A DNA stretch of 64,000 bases from Acidobacteriaceae bacterium (GCA_003134995.1 PLDC01000028.1:267436-331435), one strand, 5' to 3'; positions 9,109 through 18,470 are shown, counted from the stretch's first letter. Notes: generated by a model from the sequence alone, not told the origin. Program-made: numbers and translations.

Positions 9109-9613
9109 AGCCACTTTGCCGGATGCCAAGCACATACACGAACTGATCTCCGCCTACTCGAGCGACGGCACGTTGCTGCCGCGCACGCTCGCGGAGATTT
9201 GCGAGAACGTGCGGGATTTTGTCGTTCTGGAAAATGAAGGCCGCATCATCGGATGCGGCGCGCTGCATCTTTACGGCACCCACCTCGCTGAAATTCGTTC
9301 CATCACTGTCGGGCCTCGGGCGCAGGGTCACGGCGGAGGCAGCAAGCTCATGAAGGCTTTGATGGCCGAGGCCAAACGGCATCGCGTGGATTGCATCTGC
9401 CTCTTTACTCGCGCTCCAGAGTTTTTTTCCCGCCAGGGATTTGTGATGGCACGGCGCGAAGATCTTCCCGACAAGATTTACAAGGATTGCCACGTCTGCC
9501 CCAGGTTTCATCGATGTGACGAAGTCGCCATGGTGCGCGGCAAGCTGCCCACATTCGCCATTCTTCCCGAACCGGCGAACTGGCTGGTGAAGCTCGAAGC
9601 ATTGGCTCCTTGA
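9095..9613 (+). CDS. argA: Short-form N-acetylglutamate synthase (GNAT family)
   Basis: This 172-residue GNAT acetyltransferase probably makes N-acetylglutamate, the first intermediate of the pathway. The acetyl-CoA loop is RAQGHGGGS, close to the Q/R-x-x-G-x-G/A consensus. A cysteine pair in the segment CHVCPRFHRC, followed by DEVAM, is characteristic of stand-alone ArgA proteins that lack the amino-acid-kinase domain. The start at 9095 is set by GGAGG at 9081-9085. It is the last arg gene, and its stop codon lies in the loop of a hairpin. A general N-acetyltransferase is the alternative, but the operon position argues for argA. Confidence 0.85.
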   Translation: MRTRKATLPDAKHIHELISAYSSDGTLLPRTLAEICENVRDFVVLENEGRIIGCGALHLYGTHLAEIRSITVGPRAQGHGGGSKLMKALMAEAKRHRVDCICLFTRAPEFFSRQGFVMARREDLPDKIYKDCHVCPRFHRCDEVAMVRGKLPTFAILPEPANWLVKLEALAP

Positions 9614-9628
9614 CTCGGAGCCAATGCT
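9598..9628 (+). terminator. Hairpin at the end of the arginine operon, containing the argA stop codon
   Basis: A perfect 12-bp stem (9598-9609 with 9617-9628) encloses a 7-nt loop, and the TGA stop (9611-9613) sits in that loop. No T-tract follows, so it may end transcription inefficiently or stabilise the 3' end instead. Confidence 0.55.
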
Positions 9629-9763
9629 CCCAAGCCGTCCCGGCCAGGGTCTATTCAGCATCGCCACCCCTAAAATGAAGCGCGAATCCCTGTTCGCCGG
9701 TCTGCGATGCTATTATGCAGAACGATAGAGCTGGCTGAATTCGGGATCAAAGGACGATTCACC

Positions 9764-11071
9764 ATGGCAATTGCCTCGCCGGGCAGTAATACCACCGCTA
9801 CCGCGCCTGAGTCTTCTTCCGGTTCCTACGGAGCGCCGCTGGCGGTTGTGACGACTCTCTTTTTCATGTGGGGATTTCTCACTTGCCTGAATGACATTCT
9901 TGTCCCGCATCTCAAACCAATCTTCGACCTGAATTACACGCGCATCATGCTGATTCAGTCCGCGTTCTTTGGAGCATATTTTCTATTCTCCATACCTTCG
10001 GCAAAGATCATCGACTGGATTGGCTACCAGCGTTCGATGGTGGTGGGTTTACTCACTATGGGTGCGGGCGCATTTCTTTTCGTGCCGGCTGCAAGCGTTC
10101 CATCCTATCCACTGTTTCTGATGGCATTGATCGTGCTCGCGGCGGGGATCACGTGTTTGCAAGTCGCGGCCAATCCCTACGTCACGGTTCTCGGCAAACC
10201 CCAGACGGCTTCGAGCCGCTTGAACCTTACGCAGGCGTTCAACTCCCTCGGAACTTTTCTTGCTCCTTTCTTCGGCGGGCTTCTGATTCTCAGTGCGGCG
10301 CCAAAGAGTATGGACGAAATACGCGCGTTGGCGCCAGATGCTCTACAGGCCTATCGTTTGCACGAGGCAGCGACCGTCAAGACGCCCTATGTGGGCCTGG
10401 GCATCGCGTTAGTGCTGCTGGCCATCGCGATCGGCAGTTTCAAGTTGCCGAAAATTCCTCACGCTCAACACCAGATTGGCGAGAAGGTTAACGACTCCAT
10501 TTGGAATCACCCGAATTTAATCTTTGGCGCGATCGGCATATTTGTCTATGTCGGCGCAGAGGTTTCCATCGGAAGTTTTCTGGTGAATTACTTCAGTCAG
10601 CCCGACATTGGGGGTCTGACAGAAAAGGTTGCGGCCAGCTTCGTTGCCTTTTACTGGGGTGGAGCCATGGTGGGGCGGTTCATTGGATCCGGACTTTTGC
10701 AGAAGATGAAGACCGGGCATCTGCTGGGTATTTGCGCCGTCTGCGCTGCCGCCCTCGTGGGCATCTCAATGCTTACGACTGGGCACTTCGCCATGTACAG
10801 CATCATCCTGGTCGGATTCTTCAACTCCATTATGTTTCCGAGCATCTTCACTTTAGGAGTTGCAGAACTAGGCCCGCTTACAGGAGACGGTTCCGGGATC
10901 ATGATCATGGCGATCGTTGGCGGAGCCCTTATTCCGCTGGCGCAAGGCGCGATCGCCGACAGGGTCGGAATTCACCACGCCTTTTTTCTTCCCGTGATCT
11001 GCTATCTTTACATTCTGTTCTTTGCTCTAAGCGGCTCAAAGCCGAACAGCGAGCGCCACGCACGCACCTAG
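9764..11071 (+). CDS. FucP/GluP-like sugar:H+ symporter (MFS)
   Basis: This is a 435-residue major facilitator protein with about twelve hydrophobic segments. The first helix, with FFMWGFLTCLND, matches the FucP (L-fucose permease) and glucose/galactose transporter family. The start at 9764 is preceded by AAAGGA (9749-9754). Members import fucose, glucose, galactose or N-acetylglucosamine by proton symport across the inner membrane; the sugar here cannot be deduced. It stands alone between the arginine operon and a terminator-like hairpin. Confidence 0.88.
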   Translation: MAIASPGSNTTATAPESSSGSYGAPLAVVTTLFFMWGFLTCLNDILVPHLKPIFDLNYTRIMLIQSAFFGAYFLFSIPSAKIIDWIGYQRSMVVGLLTMGAGAFLFVPAASVPSYPLFLMALIVLAAGITCLQVAANPYVTVLGKPQTASSRLNLTQAFNSLGTFLAPFFGGLLILSAAPKSMDEIRALAPDALQAYRLHEAATVKTPYVGLGIALVLLAIAIGSFKLPKIPHAQHQIGEKVNDSIWNHPNLIFGAIGIFVYVGAEVSIGSFLVNYFSQPDIGGLTEKVAASFVAFYWGGAMVGRFIGSGLLQKMKTGHLLGICAVCAAALVGISMLTTGHFAMYSIILVGFFNSIMFPSIFTLGVAELGPLTGDGSGIMIMAIVGGALIPLAQGAIADRVGIHHAFFLPVICYLYILFFALSGSKPNSERHART

Positions 11072-11072
11072 G

Positions 11073-11096
11073 CGACAGGCGCGAGAGCGCCTGTCG
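11073..11096 (+). terminator. Hairpin after the sugar permease
   Basis: A 10-bp perfect stem, CGACAGGCGC with GCGCCTGTCG, closes a GAGA tetraloop immediately after the permease stop. It is strong and GC-rich but lacks a T-tract on either strand. Confidence 0.5.
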
Positions 11097-11188
11097 TGCA
11101 AACTCGAATGTGAACAGGAAATCAGGAAGGACTGCTTCGATCCAGCTCAGGGATAATTATCTCGAAGCAGCAGCAGATCTAACCGTGG

Positions 11189-11392
11189 TTAAATCTGTAC
11201 CGACACCAACTCCGGGTTGCAGCGGGAATTCTGCATGGACTTGACGGCGTCCTCAGCCGTGAACCTTCCCATAGCCAGCGCGAGCTTCTTGTTGGTTGTG
11301 GTCTGAATGGGACTACGGTCGACGCGCAATACGTATTCCGCAGCTCGAGCGCCGCCGCGGTTCACTTTTACCAGAAACTTGGTGTTTTTCAT
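11189..11392 (-). CDS. Small basic protein of unknown function (67 aa)
   Basis: The ATG at 11392 is preceded by a very good AAGGAG site, which supports real translation of this 67-residue, Lys/Arg-rich, soluble protein. No known domain is recognised. The second half contains a short segment, RFTAEDAVKSM, that looks helical. It lies downstream of the efflux outer-membrane gene on the same strand with a 245-bp gap, so it probably has its own promoter. A longer upstream reading of the frame to 11509 lacks a ribosome-binding site. Confidence 0.6.
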   Translation of the reverse strand: MKNTKFLVKVNRGGARAAEYVLRVDRSPIQTTTNKKLALAMGRFTAEDAVKSMQNSRCNPELVSVQI

Positions 11393-11637
11393 GGTTCTCC
11401 TTCTTCGTTCAGGATGACTGGATAGCAAACAAACGGAGCGAGGCAAACATCCCTGACTGACTAACGGTGCCGTAACGTGACTATTCCCGCAGAAGCGTGC
11501 TCTGCGCAAAAGACTTCAGATTGGGCTGGTTTGACTATGAAACTCGAAAAAGCAGGAGAGATATTTCCCACAGCTATAACTTTAACCCTATTGCAAGCAG
11601 TTGTCAACCCGGAACCGCGCCGTGGGGCGAGCGGTGC

Positions 11638-13128
11638 TTAGGGCTGGACGATCTGGCCTGCTTGCGGATGCACCTGCTCACCCTTGATTTCACTGGCGTC
11701 CCAGCTGCCACCGAGCGCTTTCACCAGATAAACCGAGCTGACCATTCGCTGGCCGAGCAATTGCGTTTCCAGCCGCTGGCTCGTCAGCAGCGTTGTCTGG
11801 GCTGTAATAACGTCCAGGTAACTGGTAACTCCACCGATATAACGATTGTTGGCAATCTCGAGGGCGCGGCGCGCGTCTTCGACGGCAGCGCCTTGCGTTG
11901 TCAGCGCTTGCGAAAGCGTGCTCAGATTGCTGATGCCGTCCTCGACCTGTTGGAATGCCGTGAGCACCGCTTGGCGGTAGTTAGCCACGGACTGGTCATA
12001 GGCGGAGCGCGCGGCAGCAAGATTGGCGCGGTTGCGTCCGCCCTCGAAGATGGGCTGCAGAGCATCCGCACCGAGCGACCAGAAAAGGCTGGGAGCATTC
12101 AAGAGCGGCGCGAGGTCACGGCTTTGCCATCCGCCGGAACCGCTCAGCGTGATGTGCGGATAGAAGGCCGAGCGCGCGATTCCGACCTGCGCGTTCTGGT
12201 AAGCCATCAGCCGTTCCGCGGTGGAAATGTCAGGCCGGCGCTCCAGTACGTCGGAAGGTACGCCGAGAGGCACGGGAGGAGGCGCCGCACGTAGCGGCGC
12301 TACGGGTACGCTGAAGTTCGACGCAGGCTGACCCACCAGCACCGCGATGGCGTGCTCATATTGCGCGCGCAATTCTTGCACCAGCGCAAGCTGCGACAAG
12401 GTCGAATCGAGCAGCGCGGCCTGCTGTGCAACTTCCAACCCGCTGGCGATGCCGCCGGCGTGGCGATTATTCACCAGATCCATGCCCTTGCGCTGGTAAC
12501 CTACGGATTCCTGGACCACCTCAAACTCAGCGTCCAACTCTCGGAGCGAAAAGTAGTCGACGGCAAGTTCCGCGGTCAAGACTAATTGCACATTCTGCAG
12601 ATCAGCAGCCGTTGACTGGAGCGAAGCGTTCGCCGCCGCCACGTTATTGCGCACGCGCCCGAAAAGATCGACCTCGTAGTTGAGCGAGAACGGAATCGTA
12701 TAGGTGTTTTGCGTGTAAGGCGCATATCCCCCGTTAGCGACGGTCGGGATCTCGCCGTTCAGAGGGCGGTTCCCCGACCCGCGCTCCCGCAGCGCGCTGG
12801 GATCTGCCGAAAGCTGCGGGAACATATCGGCCGTCGCGACTCGCGCTAAGGATCGTGCCTGATCCAAGTGATCGCGCGCGGCAATCAGTGACTGGTTAGC
12901 TTGCAGCAATTGTTGCTCGTAGGTGTCAAGGGCGGGGTCGTGAAAAACCTGCCACCACGCGCCCTTGGGAATTGCATCCTTCGGAGCGGCCTGCTCCCAT
13001 GGCGGCTGCGTCTTCCACGCATCCGGCGCCGGCGCGGGTGCCGCAGGCCGGCTGTAGCGCGGACCGACCGTGCATCCCGTAGCGAGCACGAGCAATGCCA
13101 GAGCCCCTGCGATTGCGGCTCGCCTCAC
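11638..13128 (-). CDS. RND efflux outer-membrane channel lipoprotein (NodT/OprM family)
   Basis: The 496-residue protein starts with a lipoprotein signal peptide ending in LATGC (lipobox, Cys about residue 19), then TVGPRYSRP, the usual NodT/OprM mature start. The body has the duplicated helical-hairpin pattern of outer-membrane factors, including LGVPSDVLERRPDI around residue 290. It forms the trimeric exit duct of a tripartite pump. Its start overlaps the adaptor gene by four bases, so it is the last gene of the pump operon. Confidence 0.95.
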   Translation of the reverse strand: MRRAAIAGALALLVLATGCTVGPRYSRPAAPAPAPDAWKTQPPWEQAAPKDAIPKGAWWQVFHDPALDTYEQQLLQANQSLIAARDHLDQARSLARVATADMFPQLSADPSALRERGSGNRPLNGEIPTVANGGYAPYTQNTYTIPFSLNYEVDLFGRVRNNVAAANASLQSTAADLQNVQLVLTAELAVDYFSLRELDAEFEVVQESVGYQRKGMDLVNNRHAGGIASGLEVAQQAALLDSTLSQLALVQELRAQYEHAIAVLVGQPASNFSVPVAPLRAAPPPVPLGVPSDVLERRPDISTAERLMAYQNAQVGIARSAFYPHITLSGSGGWQSRDLAPLLNAPSLFWSLGADALQPIFEGGRNRANLAAARSAYDQSVANYRQAVLTAFQQVEDGISNLSTLSQALTTQGAAVEDARRALEIANNRYIGGVTSYLDVITAQTTLLTSQRLETQLLGQRMVSSVYLVKALGGSWDASEIKGEQVHPQAGQIVQP

Positions 13129-14516
13129 GACGCGCCGCCCTTCTGCTGGCTCGGCGACGGTTGACCGGGTTGCTGCAGGTTTGCCGGAGGTTGAACCACG
13201 TCTACTTGCTGCCCGTCCTCGAGCGAGTCGGCCGGGTTAATGACGATCTGGTCCGTGGGCGAGACGCCGCCCAGCACTTCCAGCGTGGCGCCGTAATCGC
13301 GTCCAATGTTGATAGGACGCAACTGCACTTTGCTGCCGGGACCGATCACGGCGACGCGCGGCCCCTCGGCACGAAACAGCATTGCATTTACAGGAATCGT
13401 AACCTTGTTCACTCCGGAGCCAACGGCGAAGTGCACTTCCCCGAACGAGCCCGGCAGCAGGCGTCCATCCTTGTTAGGCACGTCGACCTCGGTCAGCAGA
13501 GTTCGCGTAGCGGGATCAATGGCCTCCGCGGTGCGTGCGACCGTGGCAACAAATTTTTGCCCGGGAAATTCCTGCAGGGTAACGGTGGTCTTGGCCCCAA
13601 CTTTTATAAATGGCGCGTAGGCCTGCGGAACGCTGGTGTAAACGCGCAACGGATCAACGCGCGCAAGGTCAAACAGCTCACGTCCTGCAGCCCCAGCCCC
13701 GGCATTGATCAGCGCCCCGGGATCGACGGTGCGCTTAGTGAGCACTCCCGAGAATGGCGCGTACACATCCTTGAATCCTTCAAGCTGTTCGAGTCGGCGC
13801 ACGTTGGCATCCGCGGCAGCCAGGTTCGCCTGGCTCTGCTTGTATCCACTCTCGTACTGGTCAGCTTCCTGTGCGGAGACGGAATCCGTCTTGCGCAGAT
13901 TTTCCCATCGGTCCGCGCTAATCTTGGCCAGATCCATTTGCGCCACAATCTGCTGGCGCGCCGCTCGCGTCTGGTTCAACTCCTGATCTACCTCGGGCGT
14001 ATCAATCTTCGCCAGCAACTCGCCCTTGGTCACCTTGCTTCCAATGTCTTTGTACCACTGCACAAGATAGCCACTCGTACGCGCGTAAATCGGAGACTCC
14101 TCATAGGCCTGCAAAGAACCGGGCAGCACCAAATCCTCATCAGGCTTTTCCGACTGCGGATAAACCACCGCGACCGTCGGCACCGTTTCCCGTTCCGTTT
14201 CCTTGGCCAGCGCGCGTTCGTGGCTCATGTGGCTCCAAAGCGTGAGCCCACCGGCAATCAACAGCACCAGCAACAGCACGCCAACAATCATCAGCGCGCG
14301 GCGCGGAGGCGCAGGCGGAACCTCCGGCGGTCGCTGGACCGCCGGAGGCTGATGCTTGGAGTGCTGCTGGATCGCTTCAATCTCCTGATCGCGCTGAGCC
14401 TGCGCGCTCACATGATGCTCCTCACCTTGCCCCGGCTGCGGTTGGATAGCGCCCGAGCTCTGTGCCGGCCGCTCCGTGTTCCCCGCCGTTATTTTCGATT
14501 CGTCTTCTGCACTCAT
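13125..14516 (-). CDS. RND efflux periplasmic adaptor (membrane fusion protein)
   Basis: This is a 463-residue MacA/AcrA-type adaptor. An unusually long, Pro/Gln-rich N-terminal tail (about 85 residues) precedes a single transmembrane anchor (about 87-108). Barrel-sandwich, hairpin and beta-barrel regions follow, for example the lipoyl-like segment YLVQWYKDIGSKV. The start at 14516 is chosen because GGAG sits 6 nt upstream; a TTG two codons earlier abuts that site. The adaptor links the inner-membrane pump to the outer-membrane channel. The long cytoplasmic tail is not typical of E. coli AcrA but is seen in acidobacterial homologues. Confidence 0.93.
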   Translation of the reverse strand: MSAEDESKITAGNTERPAQSSGAIQPQPGQGEEHHVSAQAQRDQEIEAIQQHSKHQPPAVQRPPEVPPAPPRRALMIVGVLLLVLLIAGGLTLWSHMSHERALAKETERETVPTVAVVYPQSEKPDEDLVLPGSLQAYEESPIYARTSGYLVQWYKDIGSKVTKGELLAKIDTPEVDQELNQTRAARQQIVAQMDLAKISADRWENLRKTDSVSAQEADQYESGYKQSQANLAAADANVRRLEQLEGFKDVYAPFSGVLTKRTVDPGALINAGAGAAGRELFDLARVDPLRVYTSVPQAYAPFIKVGAKTTVTLQEFPGQKFVATVARTAEAIDPATRTLLTEVDVPNKDGRLLPGSFGEVHFAVGSGVNKVTIPVNAMLFRAEGPRVAVIGPGSKVQLRPINIGRDYGATLEVLGGVSPTDQIVINPADSLEDGQQVDVVQPPANLQQPGQPSPSQQKGGAS

Positions 14517-14564
14517 GCTCAACTCCGATTCCTGCGAAACTCCGTCTTTGATTCCTGCTCGTGT

Positions 14565-17500
14565 TTACATTTCTTGCTGCGCACGCTTGGCTTCGCGCCG
14601 GCCATGGAAAATCGCAAACACGCTCGGCACAAAAAACAAAGTCGCGACGGTGGCAAACAGCAGGCCGCCAATAACCGCACGCCCCAAAGGCGCGTTCTGC
14701 TCGCCGCCTTCCCCAAAGCCCAGCGCCATCGGCACCATGCCGATAATCATGGCTAGCGCGGTCATCAGCACCGGACGTATACGCGTATATCCGGCGGCGA
14801 CGGCGGCCTGCAGCGCGGGAATACCTTCGTCCATTTGTTCGCGCGCGAAGCTCACCATCAGAATCGAGTTCGCCGTCGCCACGCCCATGCACATCACCGC
14901 GCCCGTAAGCGACGGCACGCTCAAGGTCGTGCGCGTCAACAGAAGGAACCAGCAAATTCCGGCGAGCGCTCCCGGCAAAGCCGCAATAATAATGAACGGA
15001 TCAAGCCACGATTGGAAATTAATGACGATCAATAAATAAACCAGCAGGATCGCTCCAATCAACCCCACACCCAGCCCAATAAACGAAGATCGCATGGTAA
15101 CGACCTGCCCGCGCACCACAATGTTGGTGCCACGCGGCAATTTGCCGTCGAAATCCTTCAACACCTTGTAAGTTTCGGTAGCAACCGCACCCAGATCGCG
15201 ATCCTGCGTGCTGGCGTAAACGTCGATCACCGGTTGCACGTTGTAGTGGTTCACCGTAGCCGGACGCGCGACCGGAGATACCTGCACTAGATTACTCAAC
15301 AGCTCCGTACCCTGCGGCGAAGTTACCGGTATCGTCATCAGGTCTTGCATGGTGGTCATGCGGTATTGCGGCGACTGCACCGCTACTTGGTAAGTCACAT
15401 CGTTGCGCGGGTTCAGCCAGAAATTAGGAGCAGTCTGAAAGCTGCCGCTCAGCGAAACCAGCACGCTCTGCGCCACGTCCCGCGCCGTGAGCCCCACTTG
15501 CGCGACCCGTGTGCGCTCAATATCCATGTGCAGCGTGGGCAGAGATAACAATTGCTGAACATGCACATCAGCAGCGCCCGGAATGTGCCGCATTTTGTTC
15601 GCGATCTGCTGCGCAATCGCGTAATTGCTTGCCATATCTGCCCCAACAACTTGCACATCAATCGGCGCAGGCAGACCAAAATTCAGAATCTGCGAAACGA
15701 TATCGGCGGGCTGAAAGAAAAACTCTACCCCCGGAAAACGCTGCGGCAACAGTTCGCGCAGATGCCGAACGTACCCCGCCGTCGGATGGTGATGCTCCGG
15801 ATCGAGCGCGATCAGAATCTCCGCGTCACTGGTGCCAATCGTTCCATTCGAACTGTAAGACTGGTTGATGCCGGAGTTCGGCAGGCCAATGTTGTCGAGA
15901 ACCGTCTGCAGTTCACGCTTCGGGATCTCTTGCCGTAAAACCGCTTCGACTTCGTCGCAAAGTCTCGCCGTCTCTTCGACGCGCAGCCCGGGACGCCCGC
16001 GCACATGCAGGCGCAATTGACCCGCATCTACCTGTGGGAAAAAGTCCTGCCCGAGAAGCATGAATATCCCGAGCGAGAGCACGCAAAAGATCAGGAAACA
16101 AATCACGAACGCTCCCCGGTGCTCGAGCGTAGTCTCCAGCAACTGCTCATAGCCCCGGCGGAAGTCTTCAAACTTGCGCTCGAAGCCGCGCTGGAAGCGG
16201 CCTAGAAACGACTTCGGCGCCTCGTTGCGATGCTCATGGCCGCGCATGATGAACATCACGAGCGTCGGAATCAGAGTACGCGACAACAGATAACTGGCCA
16301 GCATGGCGAAGCTCACCGCCTCGGCCAGCGGTACGAACAAGAATTTCGCCACGCCCGCCAGAAAGAACATGGGCACAAACACGATGCAGATGCTGAGCGT
16401 GGAGACCAGCGCAGGCACCGCGATCTGCTGTGCACCGTCAAGAATCGCCTGCCTCATCTCCTTGCCCATGGCAAGATTGCGCTCGATGTTTTCGATTTCC
16501 ACGGTCGCGTCATCCACCAGGATGCCGACCGCAAGCGCCAACCCTCCCAGGGTCATGATGTTGATGGTCTCGCCGATCGCGCCCAGCAGAATGATGGAAC
16601 AAAAAATGGAGAGCGGAATGGAAACGGAAATGACGATCGTGGGACGCCAATCGCCGAGGAAAAGCAAAATCATTACCGCGGTAAGAACTGCTGCGATCAA
16701 CCCTTCACGCAACACGCCTTGAATCGAGGCGCGTACAAAGAGAGACTGGTCGAACAACGCCGTAACTTTCAGTTCCGGAGGCAGTGACTGTGCCGCCTGT
16801 ACCACTATGTTCTTAATCCCGTCGACGATTTGCAGTGTCGAGGCGTTGCCGATTTTGTAGATCGACATCAACGCTCCGCGGTTTCCGTCCTGGCGCACGA
16901 TATTCGTCTGCGGTGAGAATCCGTCGCGTATGTGGGCAACATCGCGCATATAGAGCGTCGCCCCGTTGACGGTCTTCACCGGCAAGTCGTTCAACTCTGC
17001 AATCGTCGCCGGCGTTCCGTTCATCTCAACGTTGTATTCCACCGTGCCGAGCTTGATTGTGCCGCTCGGGAGAATTAGATTTTGCGCGTTCACGGCGTTC
17101 ACAATGTCGTTCGGTGACAGCCCAAACTCCTGCAGCTTCGGCAGATCGAGATCCACCTGAATCTGCCGGATCTTGCCACCGTAGGGATAAGGCGTAGCCG
17201 CCCCCGGCACAGTCGACAGAAAATTCCGCAGGAAGTTCTGGCCTAGATCAAACAGTTGCTGTTCCGGCAGAGTCTTACTGCTCAGTCCTAGCTGAACAAT
17301 CGGTGTAGTCGAAGCGCTATAGGAGATGACCAGCGGCGGCACCGTGCCCGGCGGAAGGCCGCGCAATGTCGTCTGGCAGATTGCCGTAATCTCTGCAATC
17401 GAGCCTTGTACGTTCGTACCCGGACGAAAAAATACTTTGATGACGCCCAACCCGTTCACCGACTGAGATTCCATGTGCTCGATGTCGTTGACCGTGATAT

Positions 17501-17714
17501 TGATGCCGCGTTCGGAATTGAGCACGATACGATCGGCGATGTCCTGTGGCGACATGCCGATGTAGGACCAAACCACCGAAACGACCGGAATGTTGATGTC
17601 GGGGAAAATATCTGTGGGCGTGCGGAAGACCGTAACGACAAACAGAATGATGATGACAATCGCCATCACAACAAAGGTGTAGGGACGCCTGAGGGCTAAC
17701 GCTACGATCCACAT
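14565..17714 (-). CDS. RND multidrug efflux permease (HAE1/AcrB-like)
   Basis: The 1049-residue protein has the twelve-helix, two-large-loop layout of hydrophobe/amphiphile RND pumps. The proton-relay pair is visible in GILVDDATVEIEN (helix 4). The N-terminus contains FRTPTDIFPDI, the usual HAE1-like start of helix 1. It exports drugs, detergents or metabolites by proton antiport. It is the first gene of the operon and diverges from a TetR regulator across about 130 bp holding candidate operators. A metal-efflux (HME) role is less likely because the characteristic heavy-metal motif is absent. Confidence 0.95.
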   Translation of the reverse strand: MWIVALALRRPYTFVVMAIVIIILFVVTVFRTPTDIFPDINIPVVSVVWSYIGMSPQDIADRIVLNSERGINITVNDIEHMESQSVNGLGVIKVFFRPGTNVQGSIAEITAICQTTLRGLPPGTVPPLVISYSASTTPIVQLGLSSKTLPEQQLFDLGQNFLRNFLSTVPGAATPYPYGGKIRQIQVDLDLPKLQEFGLSPNDIVNAVNAQNLILPSGTIKLGTVEYNVEMNGTPATIAELNDLPVKTVNGATLYMRDVAHIRDGFSPQTNIVRQDGNRGALMSIYKIGNASTLQIVDGIKNIVVQAAQSLPPELKVTALFDQSLFVRASIQGVLREGLIAAVLTAVMILLFLGDWRPTIVISVSIPLSIFCSIILLGAIGETINIMTLGGLALAVGILVDDATVEIENIERNLAMGKEMRQAILDGAQQIAVPALVSTLSICIVFVPMFFLAGVAKFLFVPLAEAVSFAMLASYLLSRTLIPTLVMFIMRGHEHRNEAPKSFLGRFQRGFERKFEDFRRGYEQLLETTLEHRGAFVICFLIFCVLSLGIFMLLGQDFFPQVDAGQLRLHVRGRPGLRVEETARLCDEVEAVLRQEIPKRELQTVLDNIGLPNSGINQSYSSNGTIGTSDAEILIALDPEHHHPTAGYVRHLRELLPQRFPGVEFFFQPADIVSQILNFGLPAPIDVQVVGADMASNYAIAQQIANKMRHIPGAADVHVQQLLSLPTLHMDIERTRVAQVGLTARDVAQSVLVSLSGSFQTAPNFWLNPRNDVTYQVAVQSPQYRMTTMQDLMTIPVTSPQGTELLSNLVQVSPVARPATVNHYNVQPVIDVYASTQDRDLGAVATETYKVLKDFDGKLPRGTNIVVRGQVVTMRSSFIGLGVGLIGAILLVYLLIVINFQSWLDPFIIIAALPGALAGICWFLLLTRTTLSVPSLTGAVMCMGVATANSILMVSFAREQMDEGIPALQAAVAAGYTRIRPVLMTALAMIIGMVPMALGFGEGGEQNAPLGRAVIGGLLFATVATLFFVPSVFAIFHGRREAKRAQQEM

Positions 17715-17794
17715 CGACTAGGCACGACTCCAGACTTTGAACGAATGCGTTGCGCGGACGCGAACGAAGAACCGCGGACCTGATTTTAGATTCG

Positions 17795-17821
17795 ATACAG
17801 ACCGTATTGGATTCCGAATCC
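17795..17821. promoter_or_regulatory. Two candidate TetR operators between the efflux operon and its regulator
   Basis: ATAC-N5-GTAT spans 17795-17807, and a perfect inverted repeat GGATTC-C-GAATCC spans 17809-17821. They are adjacent and lie between the two divergent genes, where a TetR autoregulator would be expected to bind. Confidence 0.5.
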
Positions 17822-17835
17822 ACATTGATTATAGT
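17807..17835 (+). promoter_or_regulatory. Candidate promoter of the TetR gene
   Basis: -35 TTGGAT (17807-17812) and -10 TATAGT (17830-17835) are 17 bp apart. The GGATTC inverted repeat overlaps the -35 box, consistent with autorepression. The predicted start of transcription (about 17842) leaves almost no leader before the ATG at 17850. Confidence 0.45.
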
Positions 17836-17849
17836 GTAGAGTGAAGGTT

Positions 17850-18470
17850 ATGCGCCAAAAGTCTCTGGCTTCCGGTAACCACGGCGGAGCCCGCCGGAAG
17901 CGCCCCCCCGGGCGTCCTCGCAGCGAACAGGCCCGCCTGGCCATCCTGCGCAGCACGTTGCAACTCTTAGGAGAGAACGGCTTTTCCGATCTGAGCATTG
18001 AAGCTGTGGCTGCAGACGCCGGCGTCGGCAAGGCGACAGTTTATCGTTGGTGGCCCGATAAGGCCGCTCTTATCACCGACGCGTTCGCCAGCAGTACGGG
18101 ACAGAAGCTCCACTTCCCCGACACCGGCTCCGTTCACACGGACATGAGCCAGCAGATGCGGCAGCTCGTTAAGATTTTTCTTAGCCGCCGTGGCCGTATT
18201 GTTTCTGCGATTCTGGCCGCCGGCCAGAGCGACAGAGACGTCATCGCCGCTTTCCGCGACCGTTTCATGAAGCCGCGCCGCCACGAAGCGTACGCGACCC
18301 TTCAACGCGGAGTTCAACGCGGCGAACTGCGCAAGAACGTCGATATGGACCTGCTTCTGGATTCACTCTACGGACCTATCTACATGCGATTCCTCATCCG
18401 GCACAGAAAGTTGACGCCCGACTTCGTCGACCGTCTTTGCGATCTCGTGCTGGCCGGAGCCCGCCCTTAG
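17850..18470 (+). CDS. TetR/AcrR-family repressor of the efflux operon
   Basis: The protein is about 206 residues. After a basic, Pro/Arg-rich leader, the helix-turn-helix reads ILRSTLQLLGENGFSD and VGKATVYRWW, as in TetR proteins. The C-terminal half is helical and would bind the inducing ligand. A GTG at 17841 would add three residues, but the predicted -10 box makes the ATG at 17850 more likely. Divergence from the RND pump argues for local repression of that operon and of itself. The ligand is unknown. Confidence 0.9.
   Translation: MRQKSLASGNHGGARRKRPPGRPRSEQARLAILRSTLQLLGENGFSDLSIEAVAADAGVGKATVYRWWPDKAALITDAFASSTGQKLHFPDTGSVHTDMSQQMRQLVKIFLSRRGRIVSAILAAGQSDRDVIAAFRDRFMKPRRHEAYATLQRGVQRGELRKNVDMDLLLDSLYGPIYMRFLIRHRKLTPDFVDRLCDLVLAGARP

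Noticed and set aside
13095..14756. 553-codon plus-strand frame opposite the efflux adaptor
   Set aside because: Antisense to clear adaptor and permease genes; Arg/His-rich composition typical of shadow frames.
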